NCBI RefSeq assembly: GCF_003097515.1
Contig: NZ_CP029188.1
Coordinates: 6,616,531-6,680,530, forward strand
Reading direction: 5' to 3'
DNA from: Streptomyces tirandamycinicus
GTDB taxonomy: Bacteria > Actinomycetota > Actinomycetes > Streptomycetales > Streptomycetaceae
DNA length: 64,000 nt
The notes under the pieces were generated by a model. The model was given only the letters and a program-made list of their open reading frames with translations. It made no database searches and had not been told where the DNA came from. Shown here in pieces: positions 41,559-50,849 of this stretch (the stretch's first letter is position 1; each line of letters opens with the position of its first letter). Both the position numbers and the translations under genes were made by a program.

Positions 41559-42755
41559 TCAGACGTCGGCTCCCGCCCGGGTACGGCGGGTTCGGGTGCC
41601 GGCCCCGTGCCAGTCCAGGCACAGCGCCGCGGCATCGTCCTGGAGGCGTCCGCCGCAGGCGTGGCTCACCGCCTCGGTCAGGGCCCGTACGACCTCCCGC
41701 GGGTGCTCCGCGGCGGTGCCGAGGATGAGGCCGGGCAGATCGACGCTCTGCGCCCGGCGCTCCTGCATGCCGTCCGTGTAGAGCACGAGACGGTCGCCCG
41801 GGCGCAGATCCAGGGCCTGTGCGCGGTACGGGACGGGTGTCGGCACCCCGAACGGCAGATGGACGTCCAGACGGACTTCGTCGACCCGGCCGTCGCGAAG
41901 CCGCAGCGGCCATGGATGTCCCGCGTTGACCACCCGCGCTCCCGATCCGTCCAGGGCGAAGCGCAGCAGGAGACCGGTGGCCAGGGCTCCGCGGCCGTGG
42001 TCGAGGATGGCCTGGTGGATCCGGTGAGCCTGCTCGGCCAGGTCGCCGCCGTCCCGCCGGGCACCCCGTGACGCGTTGACCAGCAGAGTCGCCAGCAGGG
42101 CGGAGTTGAGATCATGACCCATGGCATCGGTGACGGACAGATGCAGTGTGTCGTGGTCGAGGGTGTAGTCGTAGGTGTCGCCGGAGATGGCGTCGGCGGG
42201 GACCAGGGCCCCGGCGAACGTGAACTGCGCCGCCTCGCAGCAGGACGCCGAGGGCAGGAGCTGGCGCTGGATCTCCGCGGCCAGACTCACCGGCGTGGTG
42301 CGCCGACCCCAGTGGTAGAGGTCCGTGAAGCGGCGGTCCGTGACGATCATGTACGCCAGTGCGTGCGCGGTCTCCTCGACCTGCTCCAGCACCTCGTCGC
42401 CGGCGTCGGGCAGGGTCAGTTCGAGCAGGCCGATGATGTCGCCCCGGTTGGTGACGGGCGCGATCACCCGGGCGCCCCGTCCGCCGTCGCCGGTCCGCGC
42501 CGGTCGCTGGGTGCGCAGGACCTCGTCGTAGACGCTGCCGGTCAGTTCGATCTGCTCCGCGTGGCGGCCCTTCCGGGCGGCGGCGTCCTCGCCGACCCGG
42601 ACCAGTTTCCGGCCGATGATGTCGACGATCAGGAACGACACGTGCCGCGCGCCGAACCGTTCGCGCAGACTGCGGGCGACGACCTCGACGGAGTCCACCG
42701 GCGCGGCGTCCTCCGCGGCGGCGAGTACCTCCGCCAGCCCGTTCCGGTGCGGCAT
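41559..42755 (-). CDS. GAF-PP2C (SpoIIE-type) serine phosphatase
   Basis: A 398-residue protein: GAF-like N-part (residues about 20-150, HVSFLIVDIIGRKLVRVG), then a PP2C domain with AEIQRQLLPSASCCEAAQFTFAG, AISGDTYDYTL, VTDAMGHDLNSALLATLLVNA and LYTDGMQERR. ATG 42755 has GGGGAGA five bases upstream. It is transcribed toward the partner-switch operon and could act on the same STAS proteins. Its own gene has no coupled partner. Confidence 0.92.
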   Translation of the reverse strand: MPHRNGLAEVLAAAEDAAPVDSVEVVARSLRERFGARHVSFLIVDIIGRKLVRVGEDAAARKGRHAEQIELTGSVYDEVLRTQRPARTGDGGRGARVIAPVTNRGDIIGLLELTLPDAGDEVLEQVEETAHALAYMIVTDRRFTDLYHWGRRTTPVSLAAEIQRQLLPSASCCEAAQFTFAGALVPADAISGDTYDYTLDHDTLHLSVTDAMGHDLNSALLATLLVNASRGARRDGGDLAEQAHRIHQAILDHGRGALATGLLLRFALDGSGARVVNAGHPWPLRLRDGRVDEVRLDVHLPFGVPTPVPYRAQALDLRPGDRLVLYTDGMQERRAQSVDLPGLILGTAAEHPREVVRALTEAVSHACGGRLQDDAAALCLDWHGAGTRTRRTRAGADV

Positions 42756-43092
42756 CTCGGTCTCCCCGCTGTCCGTGTCTCGTCCCGGAGAACCTGCATC
42801 CGCAGGAAACCTATCCGGCGAAGAGGTCCGTACCAACCGCGACGCGTCCCCACACCCGCCGGTCCCGGCGGAACGGCGGTGCGCGCCCGCGGCCGGCCCG
42901 GCTGTCCGATATGCCGGGGGCGCTGGTCACGCGGGGTATCGCGGCACGGTACGCTGCCTCGTATTTTGCCGTACGACAACGATTCCCGGATCGATCGTGC
43001 GGCGGACTACGGGGGTTGGCCCTCCGCCGGAGGGCCGTGGTGCTCCGTCCGTGGCAGACGGGCGGAACCGGGTCGGGCTAACGAGGGCGGTC
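42756..43092. other. Divergent promoter region
   Basis: No gene is supported. A minus-strand TTGGTA near 42832 followed after about 16 bases by ATAGGT could be the promoter of the phosphatase at 42755. A comparatively AT-rich stretch at 42960-42990 lies upstream of the histidine kinase. Confidence 0.4.
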
Positions 43093-46000
43093 ATGGCTGA
43101 GACGACGGTGGAGAAGGCGCGTCCGGTGCAGCGGACGGGGTCGCACGACGGGGGCGCCGTGGGAGAGCCCGAGCTCCGGCAGCTGCTGGCGGGCCTGACG
43201 GCCGTACGCGACGGGGACTTCGGCACCCGGCTGCCGGACGACGCCGACGGCCTGCTCGGCGAGATCGCCGGTGTGTTCAACGGCATGGTCGACCAGCTCT
43301 CCCTGTTCACCTCCGAGGTGACCCGGGTCGCCCGGGAGGTCGGCACCGAGGGGACGCTCGGGGGCCAGGCCGAGGTACCCGGCGTCTCGGGCACCTGGGC
43401 CGACCTGACCGACTCGGTGAACGCGATGGCGGGCAACCTCACCACCCAGGTGCGGGACATCGCCCAGGTGGCGACGGCCGTGGCGCGCGGCGACCTGTCG
43501 CAGAAGATCGACGTGGACGCGCGGGGGGAGATCCTGGAGCTGAAGGAGACCATCAACACGATGGTCGACCAGCTCTCCGCCTTCGCCGACGAGGTCACGC
43601 GCGTCGCCCGGGAGGTGGGCACCGAGGGAATCCTCGGCGGCCAGGCGGACGTCAAGGGCGTCTCCGGCACCTGGCAGGACCTCACCGACTCGGTGAACTT
43701 CATGGCGGGCAACCTCACCGCGCAGGTGCGCTCGATCGCCCAGGTGGCGACCGCGGTGGCGCGCGGCGACCTGTCGCAGAAGATCGACGTGGACGCGCGG
43801 GGGGAGATCCTGGAGCTGAAGGAGACCATCAACACGATGGTCGACCAGCTGTCGTCGTTCGCCGCCGAAGTGACGCGCGTCGCCCGGGAGGTGGGCACCG
43901 AGGGCCGGCTGGGCGGGCAGGCGGACGTCAAGGGCGTCTCCGGCACCTGGAAGGACCTCACCGAGTCGGTGAACGTGATGGGCGACAACCTCACCGCGCA
44001 GGTGCGCTCCATCGCCCAGGTCACCACGGCCGTGGCCCAGGGCGACCTCACCCAGAAGATCCGCGTGGACGCGCGGGGGGAGATCCTGGAGCTGAAGGAG
44101 ACCATCAACACGATGGTCGACCAGCTGTCGTCGTTCGCCGACGAGGTGACCCGGGTGGCCCGGGAGGTCGGCACCGAGGGCAACCTGGGCGGCCAGGCGA
44201 CGGTCCGCGGTGCCTCCGGAACCTGGAAGGACCTCACCGACAACGTCAACGTCATGGCGTCCAACCTGACCGGGCAGGTGCGCTCCATCGCCCAGGTGGC
44301 CACCGCCGTGGCCCGCGGCGACCTCTCCCGGAAGATCACGGTCGAGGCCAAGGGCGAGGTCGCCGCGCTGGCCGAGGTGATCAACACCATGGTGGACACC
44401 CTGTCCGCGTTCGCCGACGAGGTCACCCGGGTCGCCCGGGAGGTGGGCACCGAGGGCCGGCTCGGCGGCCAGGCCCGGGTGCCGAACGTGGCCGGTACCT
44501 GGAAGGACCTCACCGACCACGTCAACTCCATGGCCACCAACCTGACCAACCAGGTGCGCAACATCGCGCAGGTCACCACCGCCGTCGCCAACGGCGATCT
44601 GTCCAAGAAGATCGACGTGGACGCTCGGGGGGAGATCCTGGAGCTGAAGACGACCATCAACACCATGGTCGACCAGCTGTCGTCGTTCGCCGCCGAAGTG
44701 ACGCGCGTCGCCCGGGAGGTCGGCAGCGAGGGACGGCTCGGCGGCCAGGCCGAGGTCGAGGGCGTCTCCGGCACCTGGAAGCGGCTCACCGAGAACGTCA
44801 ACGAACTGGCCGGGAACCTCACCCGCCAGGTCCGCGCCATCGCCGAGGTCACCAGCGCCGTCGCCGAGGGGGACCTGACCCGCTCCATCACCGTCGACGC
44901 CTCCGGCGAGGTCTCCGAACTCAAGGACAACATCAACGCGATGGTGGAGTCGCTGCGCGCCACCACCCGCGCCAACCAGGAACAGGACTGGCTCAAGACC
45001 AACCTCGCCCGGATCTCCGGGCTGATGCAGGGCCACCGAGACCTGGCGGTGGTGGCCGAGCTGGTGATGGACGAACTGACCCCGCTCGTCTCCGCCCAGT
45101 TCGGTGCGTTCTACCTCGCCGAGGACACCCAGGACGGAACCGAACTCCGGCTCGTCGGCTCGTACGGAAGGCCGGCCGGCACACCCGGCCAGGACCGCTT
45201 CGGGCTGGGCGAGTCCCTCGTCGGACAGGCGGCGCGCAGCCGCCGCACGATCGCCGCGGACAACGTGCCGGGAGACTACGTCATCTCCTCCGGTCTCGGC
45301 CGTACGACGCCGGGAAGCCTGATCGTGCTGCCCGTCGTGGTGGACGAGCAGGTCCTCGGCGTCATCGAACTGGCCTCGTTCACGCCGTTCACCCCGGTCC
45401 ACCGGGACTTCCTCGGGCAGCTCATGGAGATGATCGGCGTCAACGTCAACACCATCGTCGCCAACGCCCGCACCGACGAACTGCTGGAGGAGTCGCAGCG
45501 CCTGGCCACGGAACTGCAGTCCCGCTCCGAGGAACTGCAGGTCCAGCAGGACGAACTGCAGCGGTCCAACGCCGAACTGGAGGAGAAGGCCGCCCTGCTG
45601 GCGGACCGCAACAGCGCCATCGAGGGCAAGAACCTCGAGATCGAGCAGGCGCGGCAGGAACTGGAGGACCGCGCACAGCAGCTGGCGCTGGCGTCCCGTT
45701 ACAAGTCGGAGTTCCTGGCCAACATGAGCCACGAGCTGCGCACCCCGCTCAACAGCCTGCTGATCCTCGCCCAGCTGCTGGCCCAGAACCCGACCCGGAA
45801 CCTCACCGCGAAGCAGGTCGAGTACGCCGGCATCATCCACTCCGCCGGATCCGACCTGCTCCAGCTCATCAACGACATCCTCGACCTGTCCAAGGTGGAG
45901 GCGGGCAAGATGGACATCAACCCGGAGCGCGTCGCGCTGCGCCCGCTGCTCGACTACGTCGAGGCGACGTTCCGGCCGGTCACCACGCAGAAGAGCCTCG

Positions 46001-47388
46001 ACTTCACCATCACCACCGCCCCCGGCGTCCCCGCCGACCTGGTGACCGACGACTCCCGGCTCCGCCAGGTGCTGCGCAACCTGATCTCCAACGCGGTCAA
46101 GTTCACCGAGCGCGGCAGCGTGGAACTGCGTATCGAGCAGGCGGCCGAACACGAACTGCCCGGCTCGGTCCACCGCGGCGGCGCCGTCGTGGCGTTCCGC
46201 GTCAAGGACACCGGCATCGGCATCGCCGAGCAGCAACTGGAGGTCATCTTCGGCGCCTTCCAGCAGGCGGACGGGACCACCAGCCGCAAGTACGGCGGCA
46301 CCGGCCTGGGACTGTCCATCAGCCGTGAGATCGCGCATCTGCTCGGCGGCGCGGTCACCGCCGAGAGCACACTCGGCCGCGGCAGCACCTTCACCCTCTA
46401 CCTCCCGGCCGCACGCGCCGACTTCCAGAGCCAGGCCGACGACCCGGCCCGTCCCGCGGCGCAGACCGAGGTGGCCGCGCGGACCGCCGACGGTGAGCGG
46501 CCCGCCCCGGCCTTCGGACCCGGACGCACCCGGCAGACCCGGCGGCTGCTGGTGATCGAGGAACGCCCCCGCGGTCTGCTGTCGCTGGTGGCCGAGAGCG
46601 CCGTCGGCGAACTCGCCGGAGGCGATCTGCCCGACCGCGACAACGTCGAGGTCGTCGCCTCGGTCGGACCGGAGGAGGCGGCCGCCGCCCTCGCCACCGA
46701 CCCGTTCCACTGCGTGGTCCTCGAACTCGACATGGCCGACGGGCAGGCGCTGCGCTTCCTCGACGCGATGGACGGGGACGCCGCGCTGCGCACGGTGCCG
46801 GTGCTCGCCCACAACAACCGCCGGCTGGACGCGGCGGACGAGCGCGCCCTCCAGTCCCGCGTCCACGAGCGGCCGCTGGAGCTGCTGTCCAGCCTCGACG
46901 AACTCCGGGAACGCATCGCGCTGTACCTCTCGGCCGAGCAGCCGGGAGACGTCGTACCCCTGGTCCGGGTGGAGGAGAGCCCCCAGCAGCCGCCGAGCGC
47001 CGCCGGGGGGCTCCAGGGCCGCACCGTGCTGGTCGTCGACGACGACGCCCGCAACCTGTACGCGCTCAGCGGCATCCTCGAACTGCACGGCATCCGGGTG
47101 CTGCACGCCGAGAACGGCCGGCAGGGCATCGAGAAGCTGACCGAGCACCCCGAGATCGACCTGATCCTGATGGACGTGATGATGCCGGAGATGGACGGCT
47201 ACGCGGCCACGTCCAGGATCCGCCAGATGCCCGAGCACACCGCACTGCCGATCATCACCGTGACCGCGAAGGCGATGCCCGGGGACCGCGAGAAGAGCCT
47301 CGCCGCCGGAGCCAGCGACTACGTCACCAAGCCCGTGAACGCCGACGACCTCGTGGCCTGCCTCCGCAGGTGGCTCAGTGCCCCGTGA
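43093..47388 (+). CDS. Hybrid histidine kinase with HAMP-repeat array
   Basis: A 1431-residue cytosolic kinase. Residues about 30-640 are tandem HAMP units of about 92 residues, six of them containing VTRVAREVG(T/S)EG-x-LGGQA. Next come a GAF domain (about 655-800), a coiled coil, HisKA with SHELRTPL (His near 880), HATPase with NAVKF, DTGIGIAE and GGTGLGLS, a degenerate receiver (about 1155-1290, LELDMAD) and a canonical receiver (VLVVDDD, MDVMMPEMDGY with Asp near 1361, TKPV). The HAMP array resembles group III hybrid kinases such as fungal Nik1/Os-1. No membrane segment is present, so it senses inside the cell. The start has GAGG six bases upstream. Confidence 0.95.
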   Translation: MAETTVEKARPVQRTGSHDGGAVGEPELRQLLAGLTAVRDGDFGTRLPDDADGLLGEIAGVFNGMVDQLSLFTSEVTRVAREVGTEGTLGGQAEVPGVSGTWADLTDSVNAMAGNLTTQVRDIAQVATAVARGDLSQKIDVDARGEILELKETINTMVDQLSAFADEVTRVAREVGTEGILGGQADVKGVSGTWQDLTDSVNFMAGNLTAQVRSIAQVATAVARGDLSQKIDVDARGEILELKETINTMVDQLSSFAAEVTRVAREVGTEGRLGGQADVKGVSGTWKDLTESVNVMGDNLTAQVRSIAQVTTAVAQGDLTQKIRVDARGEILELKETINTMVDQLSSFADEVTRVAREVGTEGNLGGQATVRGASGTWKDLTDNVNVMASNLTGQVRSIAQVATAVARGDLSRKITVEAKGEVAALAEVINTMVDTLSAFADEVTRVAREVGTEGRLGGQARVPNVAGTWKDLTDHVNSMATNLTNQVRNIAQVTTAVANGDLSKKIDVDARGEILELKTTINTMVDQLSSFAAEVTRVAREVGSEGRLGGQAEVEGVSGTWKRLTENVNELAGNLTRQVRAIAEVTSAVAEGDLTRSITVDASGEVSELKDNINAMVESLRATTRANQEQDWLKTNLARISGLMQGHRDLAVVAELVMDELTPLVSAQFGAFYLAEDTQDGTELRLVGSYGRPAGTPGQDRFGLGESLVGQAARSRRTIAADNVPGDYVISSGLGRTTPGSLIVLPVVVDEQVLGVIELASFTPFTPVHRDFLGQLMEMIGVNVNTIVANARTDELLEESQRLATELQSRSEELQVQQDELQRSNAELEEKAALLADRNSAIEGKNLEIEQARQELEDRAQQLALASRYKSEFLANMSHELRTPLNSLLILAQLLAQNPTRNLTAKQVEYAGIIHSAGSDLLQLINDILDLSKVEAGKMDINPERVALRPLLDYVEATFRPVTTQKSLDFTITTAPGVPADLVTDDSRLRQVLRNLISNAVKFTERGSVELRIEQAAEHELPGSVHRGGAVVAFRVKDTGIGIAEQQLEVIFGAFQQADGTTSRKYGGTGLGLSISREIAHLLGGAVTAESTLGRGSTFTLYLPAARADFQSQADDPARPAAQTEVAARTADGERPAPAFGPGRTRQTRRLLVIEERPRGLLSLVAESAVGELAGGDLPDRDNVEVVASVGPEEAAAALATDPFHCVVLELDMADGQALRFLDAMDGDAALRTVPVLAHNNRRLDAADERALQSRVHERPLELLSSLDELRERIALYLSAEQPGDVVPLVRVEESPQQPPSAAGGLQGRTVLVVDDDARNLYALSGILELHGIRVLHAENGRQGIEKLTEHPEIDLILMDVMMPEMDGYAATSRIRQMPEHTALPIITVTAKAMPGDREKSLAAGASDYVTKPVNADDLVACLRRWLSAP

Positions 47389-47390
47389 CG

Positions 47391-47570
47391 AGCGCGGCGC
47401 CGCGGGAGCGCGCCGCTGCGCCCGCGGATCCGCGGCAATGCTTCGTGCTGCCCGCGGTACCGCGGCAGTGCGCCGCTGCGCCCGCGGCTCCGCCGGAGTG
47501 CCCCGAGCTGTCCGCGCTACCGCCGGAGTGCTCCGTAGCGTGCGCGGCACCGCGGCGGCCGCCCCCTGCC
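47391..47570. repeat. Six 30-base palindromic repeats between two genes
   Basis: Units with exact 30-base spacing have centres CCGCGGATCCGCGG (47422), CCGCGGTACCGCGG (47452) and diverged forms near 47482, 47512, 47542 and 47396. Each centre is a perfect or near-perfect palindrome, so the RNA would form a row of short hairpins. It lies between the histidine kinase and the next gene. An open frame runs through it on both strands because the period is a multiple of three. Confidence 0.8.
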
Positions 47571-47622
47571 CGAGTACGCACCGCCTTCCTCACCGCCCCC
47601 ACCCCGAGGAGTCCGCAGCGCC

Positions 47623-50187
47623 ATGAGCCGAATCGAGCCCGCCGGGAACCCGCCAGGTGACGAAGCGCTGCTCGACGCCGGGTCCGAGCCGTCGGCCGGC
47701 CCCGGCGCGCCGCCGGCGACCGCACCGGGCCCGGCACCCGGGCCCGCGCAGCGCCCGCTGCCCGCGGTGACGGCGACCCCCGGCACAGCGCCCGCCCGCA
47801 CCGGGCCGGCCGGCGCACCGGACCGCACTTCCAGCGTCGGCCGGCTGGCCGCCACCGTGGAACGGCTCCGCGAGGAGATCCGGGCCGCGCACGCGGCCGC
47901 CGACGGACGCGCCCTGATCGAGCTCGCCAAGGGCGTTCTGATCGAGAGGCTCGGCTGCGGACCCGCGCAGGCGGCAGCCCAGCTGACCGAACTCGCCGGG
48001 CAGGCAGGCCTGTCGCAGCTCGAGCTCGCGGCGGACATCATCAACCAGGCCGCCCGCGACGAGGTCGCCGACATCGCGAGCGAGTTCGTCCGGCGCGCCC
48101 ACGGCGAACGCGCCCACGGCGAACCCGCCCACGGCGAACCCGACGAGGAGGGCCCCGGCAGCTCGGTCTCCGTACGGCTGCGAACGGCCGAGAGCGCCGC
48201 GCTGGCCTCCGGCGACACCCAGGCGGTCGCCGAGTCCCTGCTCCAGCACGCCCTCGCCCCGCTGGGCGCGACGGCCGCCGCCGTGTGGACGGCGGGCACG
48301 GACGGCTCCCTCTCGCTCAGCGGCCACGCCGGCTTCAGCCCGGACGAGGCGGCACGCTGGCGGTACGTGCCGCCCGGCGTGGCCACCGTCGCCCGCCAGG
48401 CGCTCTCCGAGCGGCGCCCGGTGCACATCCCCTCCCTCACCGGGGCGGGCGTACCGTCCATCGGCCACAGCAGGACCGCGGACGGCGGCCGGGTCGCCCT
48501 CCCGGCCGGAACCGGCGGCCGGATCCACGGAGTTCTGGAGATCTGCTGGCCGCACCTCCTCCCGCCCCGGTCTCCCGCCGTCGAGCGCCAGCTCGACGCC
48601 CTGGCCGAACTGTGCGCCCACACCCTGGAGAGCACCCCTGCCGACGCGTCCCCGCGGGCGCCGAGGGAGCCCACCGACGTGTCCGAACTCGTGGAGCTGG
48701 CCGAGGGGCTGCACGACCCGGCGCTCGTCCTCACCCCGCACCTCGACGCCCAGGGCCGTCTCACCGACTTCCGGGTCCGCCACGCCAACAGCCGCTTCCT
48801 CGACCCGGCCGGCCGCCCCCGCAGCGCCGTCAGCGGCGCCCTGCTGCTCGAGGCGTACCCGATGGCCGCCGGGGACAGCGACCTCTTCGACAAGGTCGAA
48901 CGCGTCTACGCGACCGGTGAGCCGTTCCGGGCCAGGCGGATGACCCTCACCGCGCTGGTCGACCAGGTCCCCCTGGACACCCTCGCCGACCTCAGCATCA
49001 GCCGCCACGGCCACGCCCTGCTGCTCATCTGGCGCATCGAGGACGAGACCGCGCGCCTGGCCAGTCTGCTCCAGCACGCCCAGCGCCTCGGCCGCATCGG
49101 CGGCTTCGAGGAGAACCTGGTCAGCGGCGAGGTCACCTGGAACGGGCAGCTGTTCGCCCTGTACGGCCGCGCGGTCACCGACAGTCCCGTCCACCTGCAG
49201 GACCTCTCCGCCCACGCCCACCCCGACGACGCGGTCACCATCGGCCGCTTCCTCCAGGCGGTGCTGCACCACCGGCGGCCCGCCTCCACCGCGTTCCGCC
49301 TGCAGCGACCCGACGGCGTCACCCGGCACATCCGGGTCATCGCCGAGCCCGTCCTGGACGCCGAGCACCGGCTCATCGCCGTGCGCGGGGCCTACCAGGA
49401 CATCTCCTCGCAGCACTGGACCGAGGTCGCGCTGGCCGCCACCCGCGACCAGCTGGAGCACACCGAGAAGGAGTCGGCCGAACGCAACCGGCTCGCCCTG
49501 CAGCTCCAGCACGCCATCATGCCCCCGAGCCGCGCGCCGCTCGACGCCCCCGGACTCGAGGTCGCCGTCCGCTACCGGCCGGCGGAGTCGGAGTCCCTGG
49601 TCGGCGGTGACTGGTACGACGCGGTCGTACTGCCGTCCAAGCGCATCCTGCTGTGCGTCGGCGACGTCGCGGGCCACGGCATCGAGGCGGCCACCGGCAT
49701 GGTCGTCCTGCGCAACGCGGTACGCGGCCTCGCGGTCACCGGCGCGGGCCCGGCCCAGCTGCTGTCCTGGCTGAACATCGTGGCACACCACCTGACGGAG
49801 CACGTCACCGCCACCGCCGTCTGCGGCCTGTACGACCCGGAGACCCGCATGCTGCGCTGGGCCAGGGCGGGACATCTTCCCCCGGTGCTCGTCCGCGGTG
49901 CCGACGCCACCACCCTCCCCATGCCGGGCGGCCTGCTCCTCGGCGCTCTCGGCGACGCCCAGTACCAGGAGTCCGACGTGCAACTGGAGCCGGGCGACAC
50001 GCTGCTGATGTACACCGACGGTCTCGTCGAGCGCCGGGACACGTCCGTCCACGACTCCCTGACGCAGCTGCTCGGCACGGCCAGGGCCGCGTCGGCGACC
50101 CTCGACCGGCGACTGGACCACATGCTCACCCACAGCAAGTCCGACACCGACGACGACACCTGCCTCATCGGCATACGGGTGCTCTGA
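47623..50187 (+). CDS. ANTAR-GAF-PAS-PP2C regulatory phosphatase
   Basis: An 854-residue protein. After a Pro/Ala-rich start, residues about 70-150 resemble an ANTAR RNA-binding domain (ADGRALIELAKGVLIERLGCGPAQAAAQL). A GAF domain follows (about 185-345), then two PAS-like domains (about 360-470 and 485-600, RIGGFEENLVSGEVTWNGQLFALYG), and a PP2C domain (about 625-854) with SLVGGDWYDAVVL, VGDVAGHGIEAATGMVVLRNA, YTDGLVERRD and DDDTCLIGI. Placed after the hybrid kinase it may take part in the same pathway. Joining ANTAR with PP2C links antitermination-type RNA binding with STAS control, which is found in other Streptomyces but is uncharacterised. Confidence 0.92.
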   Translation: MSRIEPAGNPPGDEALLDAGSEPSAGPGAPPATAPGPAPGPAQRPLPAVTATPGTAPARTGPAGAPDRTSSVGRLAATVERLREEIRAAHAAADGRALIELAKGVLIERLGCGPAQAAAQLTELAGQAGLSQLELAADIINQAARDEVADIASEFVRRAHGERAHGEPAHGEPDEEGPGSSVSVRLRTAESAALASGDTQAVAESLLQHALAPLGATAAAVWTAGTDGSLSLSGHAGFSPDEAARWRYVPPGVATVARQALSERRPVHIPSLTGAGVPSIGHSRTADGGRVALPAGTGGRIHGVLEICWPHLLPPRSPAVERQLDALAELCAHTLESTPADASPRAPREPTDVSELVELAEGLHDPALVLTPHLDAQGRLTDFRVRHANSRFLDPAGRPRSAVSGALLLEAYPMAAGDSDLFDKVERVYATGEPFRARRMTLTALVDQVPLDTLADLSISRHGHALLLIWRIEDETARLASLLQHAQRLGRIGGFEENLVSGEVTWNGQLFALYGRAVTDSPVHLQDLSAHAHPDDAVTIGRFLQAVLHHRRPASTAFRLQRPDGVTRHIRVIAEPVLDAEHRLIAVRGAYQDISSQHWTEVALAATRDQLEHTEKESAERNRLALQLQHAIMPPSRAPLDAPGLEVAVRYRPAESESLVGGDWYDAVVLPSKRILLCVGDVAGHGIEAATGMVVLRNAVRGLAVTGAGPAQLLSWLNIVAHHLTEHVTATAVCGLYDPETRMLRWARAGHLPPVLVRGADATTLPMPGGLLLGALGDAQYQESDVQLEPGDTLLMYTDGLVERRDTSVHDSLTQLLGTARAASATLDRRLDHMLTHSKSDTDDDTCLIGIRVL

Positions 50188-50537
50188 GCCGGCGTCGCCG
50201 GCCGCCGCGGACCCGGGAGGCCGATCGGCCGCACCCGGGCGCCGCCGCCGGGCCGCCGGGCGTGCCGCCCCGGGGGAGGAGCGGGGCCGGGCGGGGGTGT
50301 GCGATGGCGGTCCCGGCGCACGACCCGGGCCCGGTGGGGCGGCCCGGGGCCCGGTGGGCGCGTGCCACCCGGGGTGGACCAGGGCGTACGCGTGAGGAGC
50401 AGGGCGTACGGGTGACGGCTCCGGTCCACCCGGGCAGGAGTGGCCGGCGCCGGTCCACCCTGGCAGGAGTGGCAGGCGCCGCGGCCGCGCGGTCCCGGGC
50501 TGATGTCGCGGCCGGGCGGGGTGGGCCGGCGGGCCGG
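50188..50537. other. Intergenic region with a 29-base tandem duplication
   Basis: No gene is supported. CGGTCCACCCGGGCAGGAGT... at 50422-50450 is repeated at 50451-50479 with two mismatches, and the inverse GGGTGGACC is nearby (50371), so the RNA could fold. It lies between convergent genes and may act in termination. Confidence 0.55.
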
Positions 50538-50849
50538 TCAGTCCCTGCCGGACTTGTCGCCGCTGGGCCAGACGCCCGTGGCGCGGTGCACGGCCTTGGC
50601 ACCGGACCGGTCGACCACGCTGCGTACGACGGCGAAGATGGCGCCCTGGACCGCCGCCGCGAGCAGGATCTCGCCCCACCTCCGGTCGGGGTCCAGGGCA
50701 TCGGGTGCGTCGTCCTCGTGGCGCAGCACCTTCCACGCCTTCTGGAAGGCCAGCCCGGCGAGCGCGCCGCCGCCCCAGCCCAGGGCGAAGCCGACGGGCT
50801 TGTAGACGAGCGGAACCTTGCCTTTCCGCTTCAGCTTCATCTTGCTCAT
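50538..50849 (-). CDS. DUF4235 membrane protein
   Basis: A 103-residue protein from ATG 50849 (AAGGGGGA three bases upstream). A basic start (SKMKLKRKGK) leads to a helix (PLVYKPVGFALGWGGGALAGLAFQKAW), then DAPDALDPDRRWGEILLAAAVQGAIFAVVRSVVDR, the DUF4235 pattern. Such proteins are frequent in actinobacterial stress regulons. Function is unknown. Confidence 0.88.
   Translation of the reverse strand: MSKMKLKRKGKVPLVYKPVGFALGWGGGALAGLAFQKAWKVLRHEDDAPDALDPDRRWGEILLAAAVQGAIFAVVRSVVDRSGAKAVHRATGVWPSGDKSGRD

Noticed and set aside
47391..47570. CRISPR array at the 30-base repeats
   Set aside because: Units abut with no spacers, diverge along the array, and no cas gene is present in the window.
47370..47660. 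Small gene encoding decapeptide repeats
   Set aside because: Open in both strands only because the repeat period is 30 bases. It overlaps two well-supported genes and has no ribosome site.
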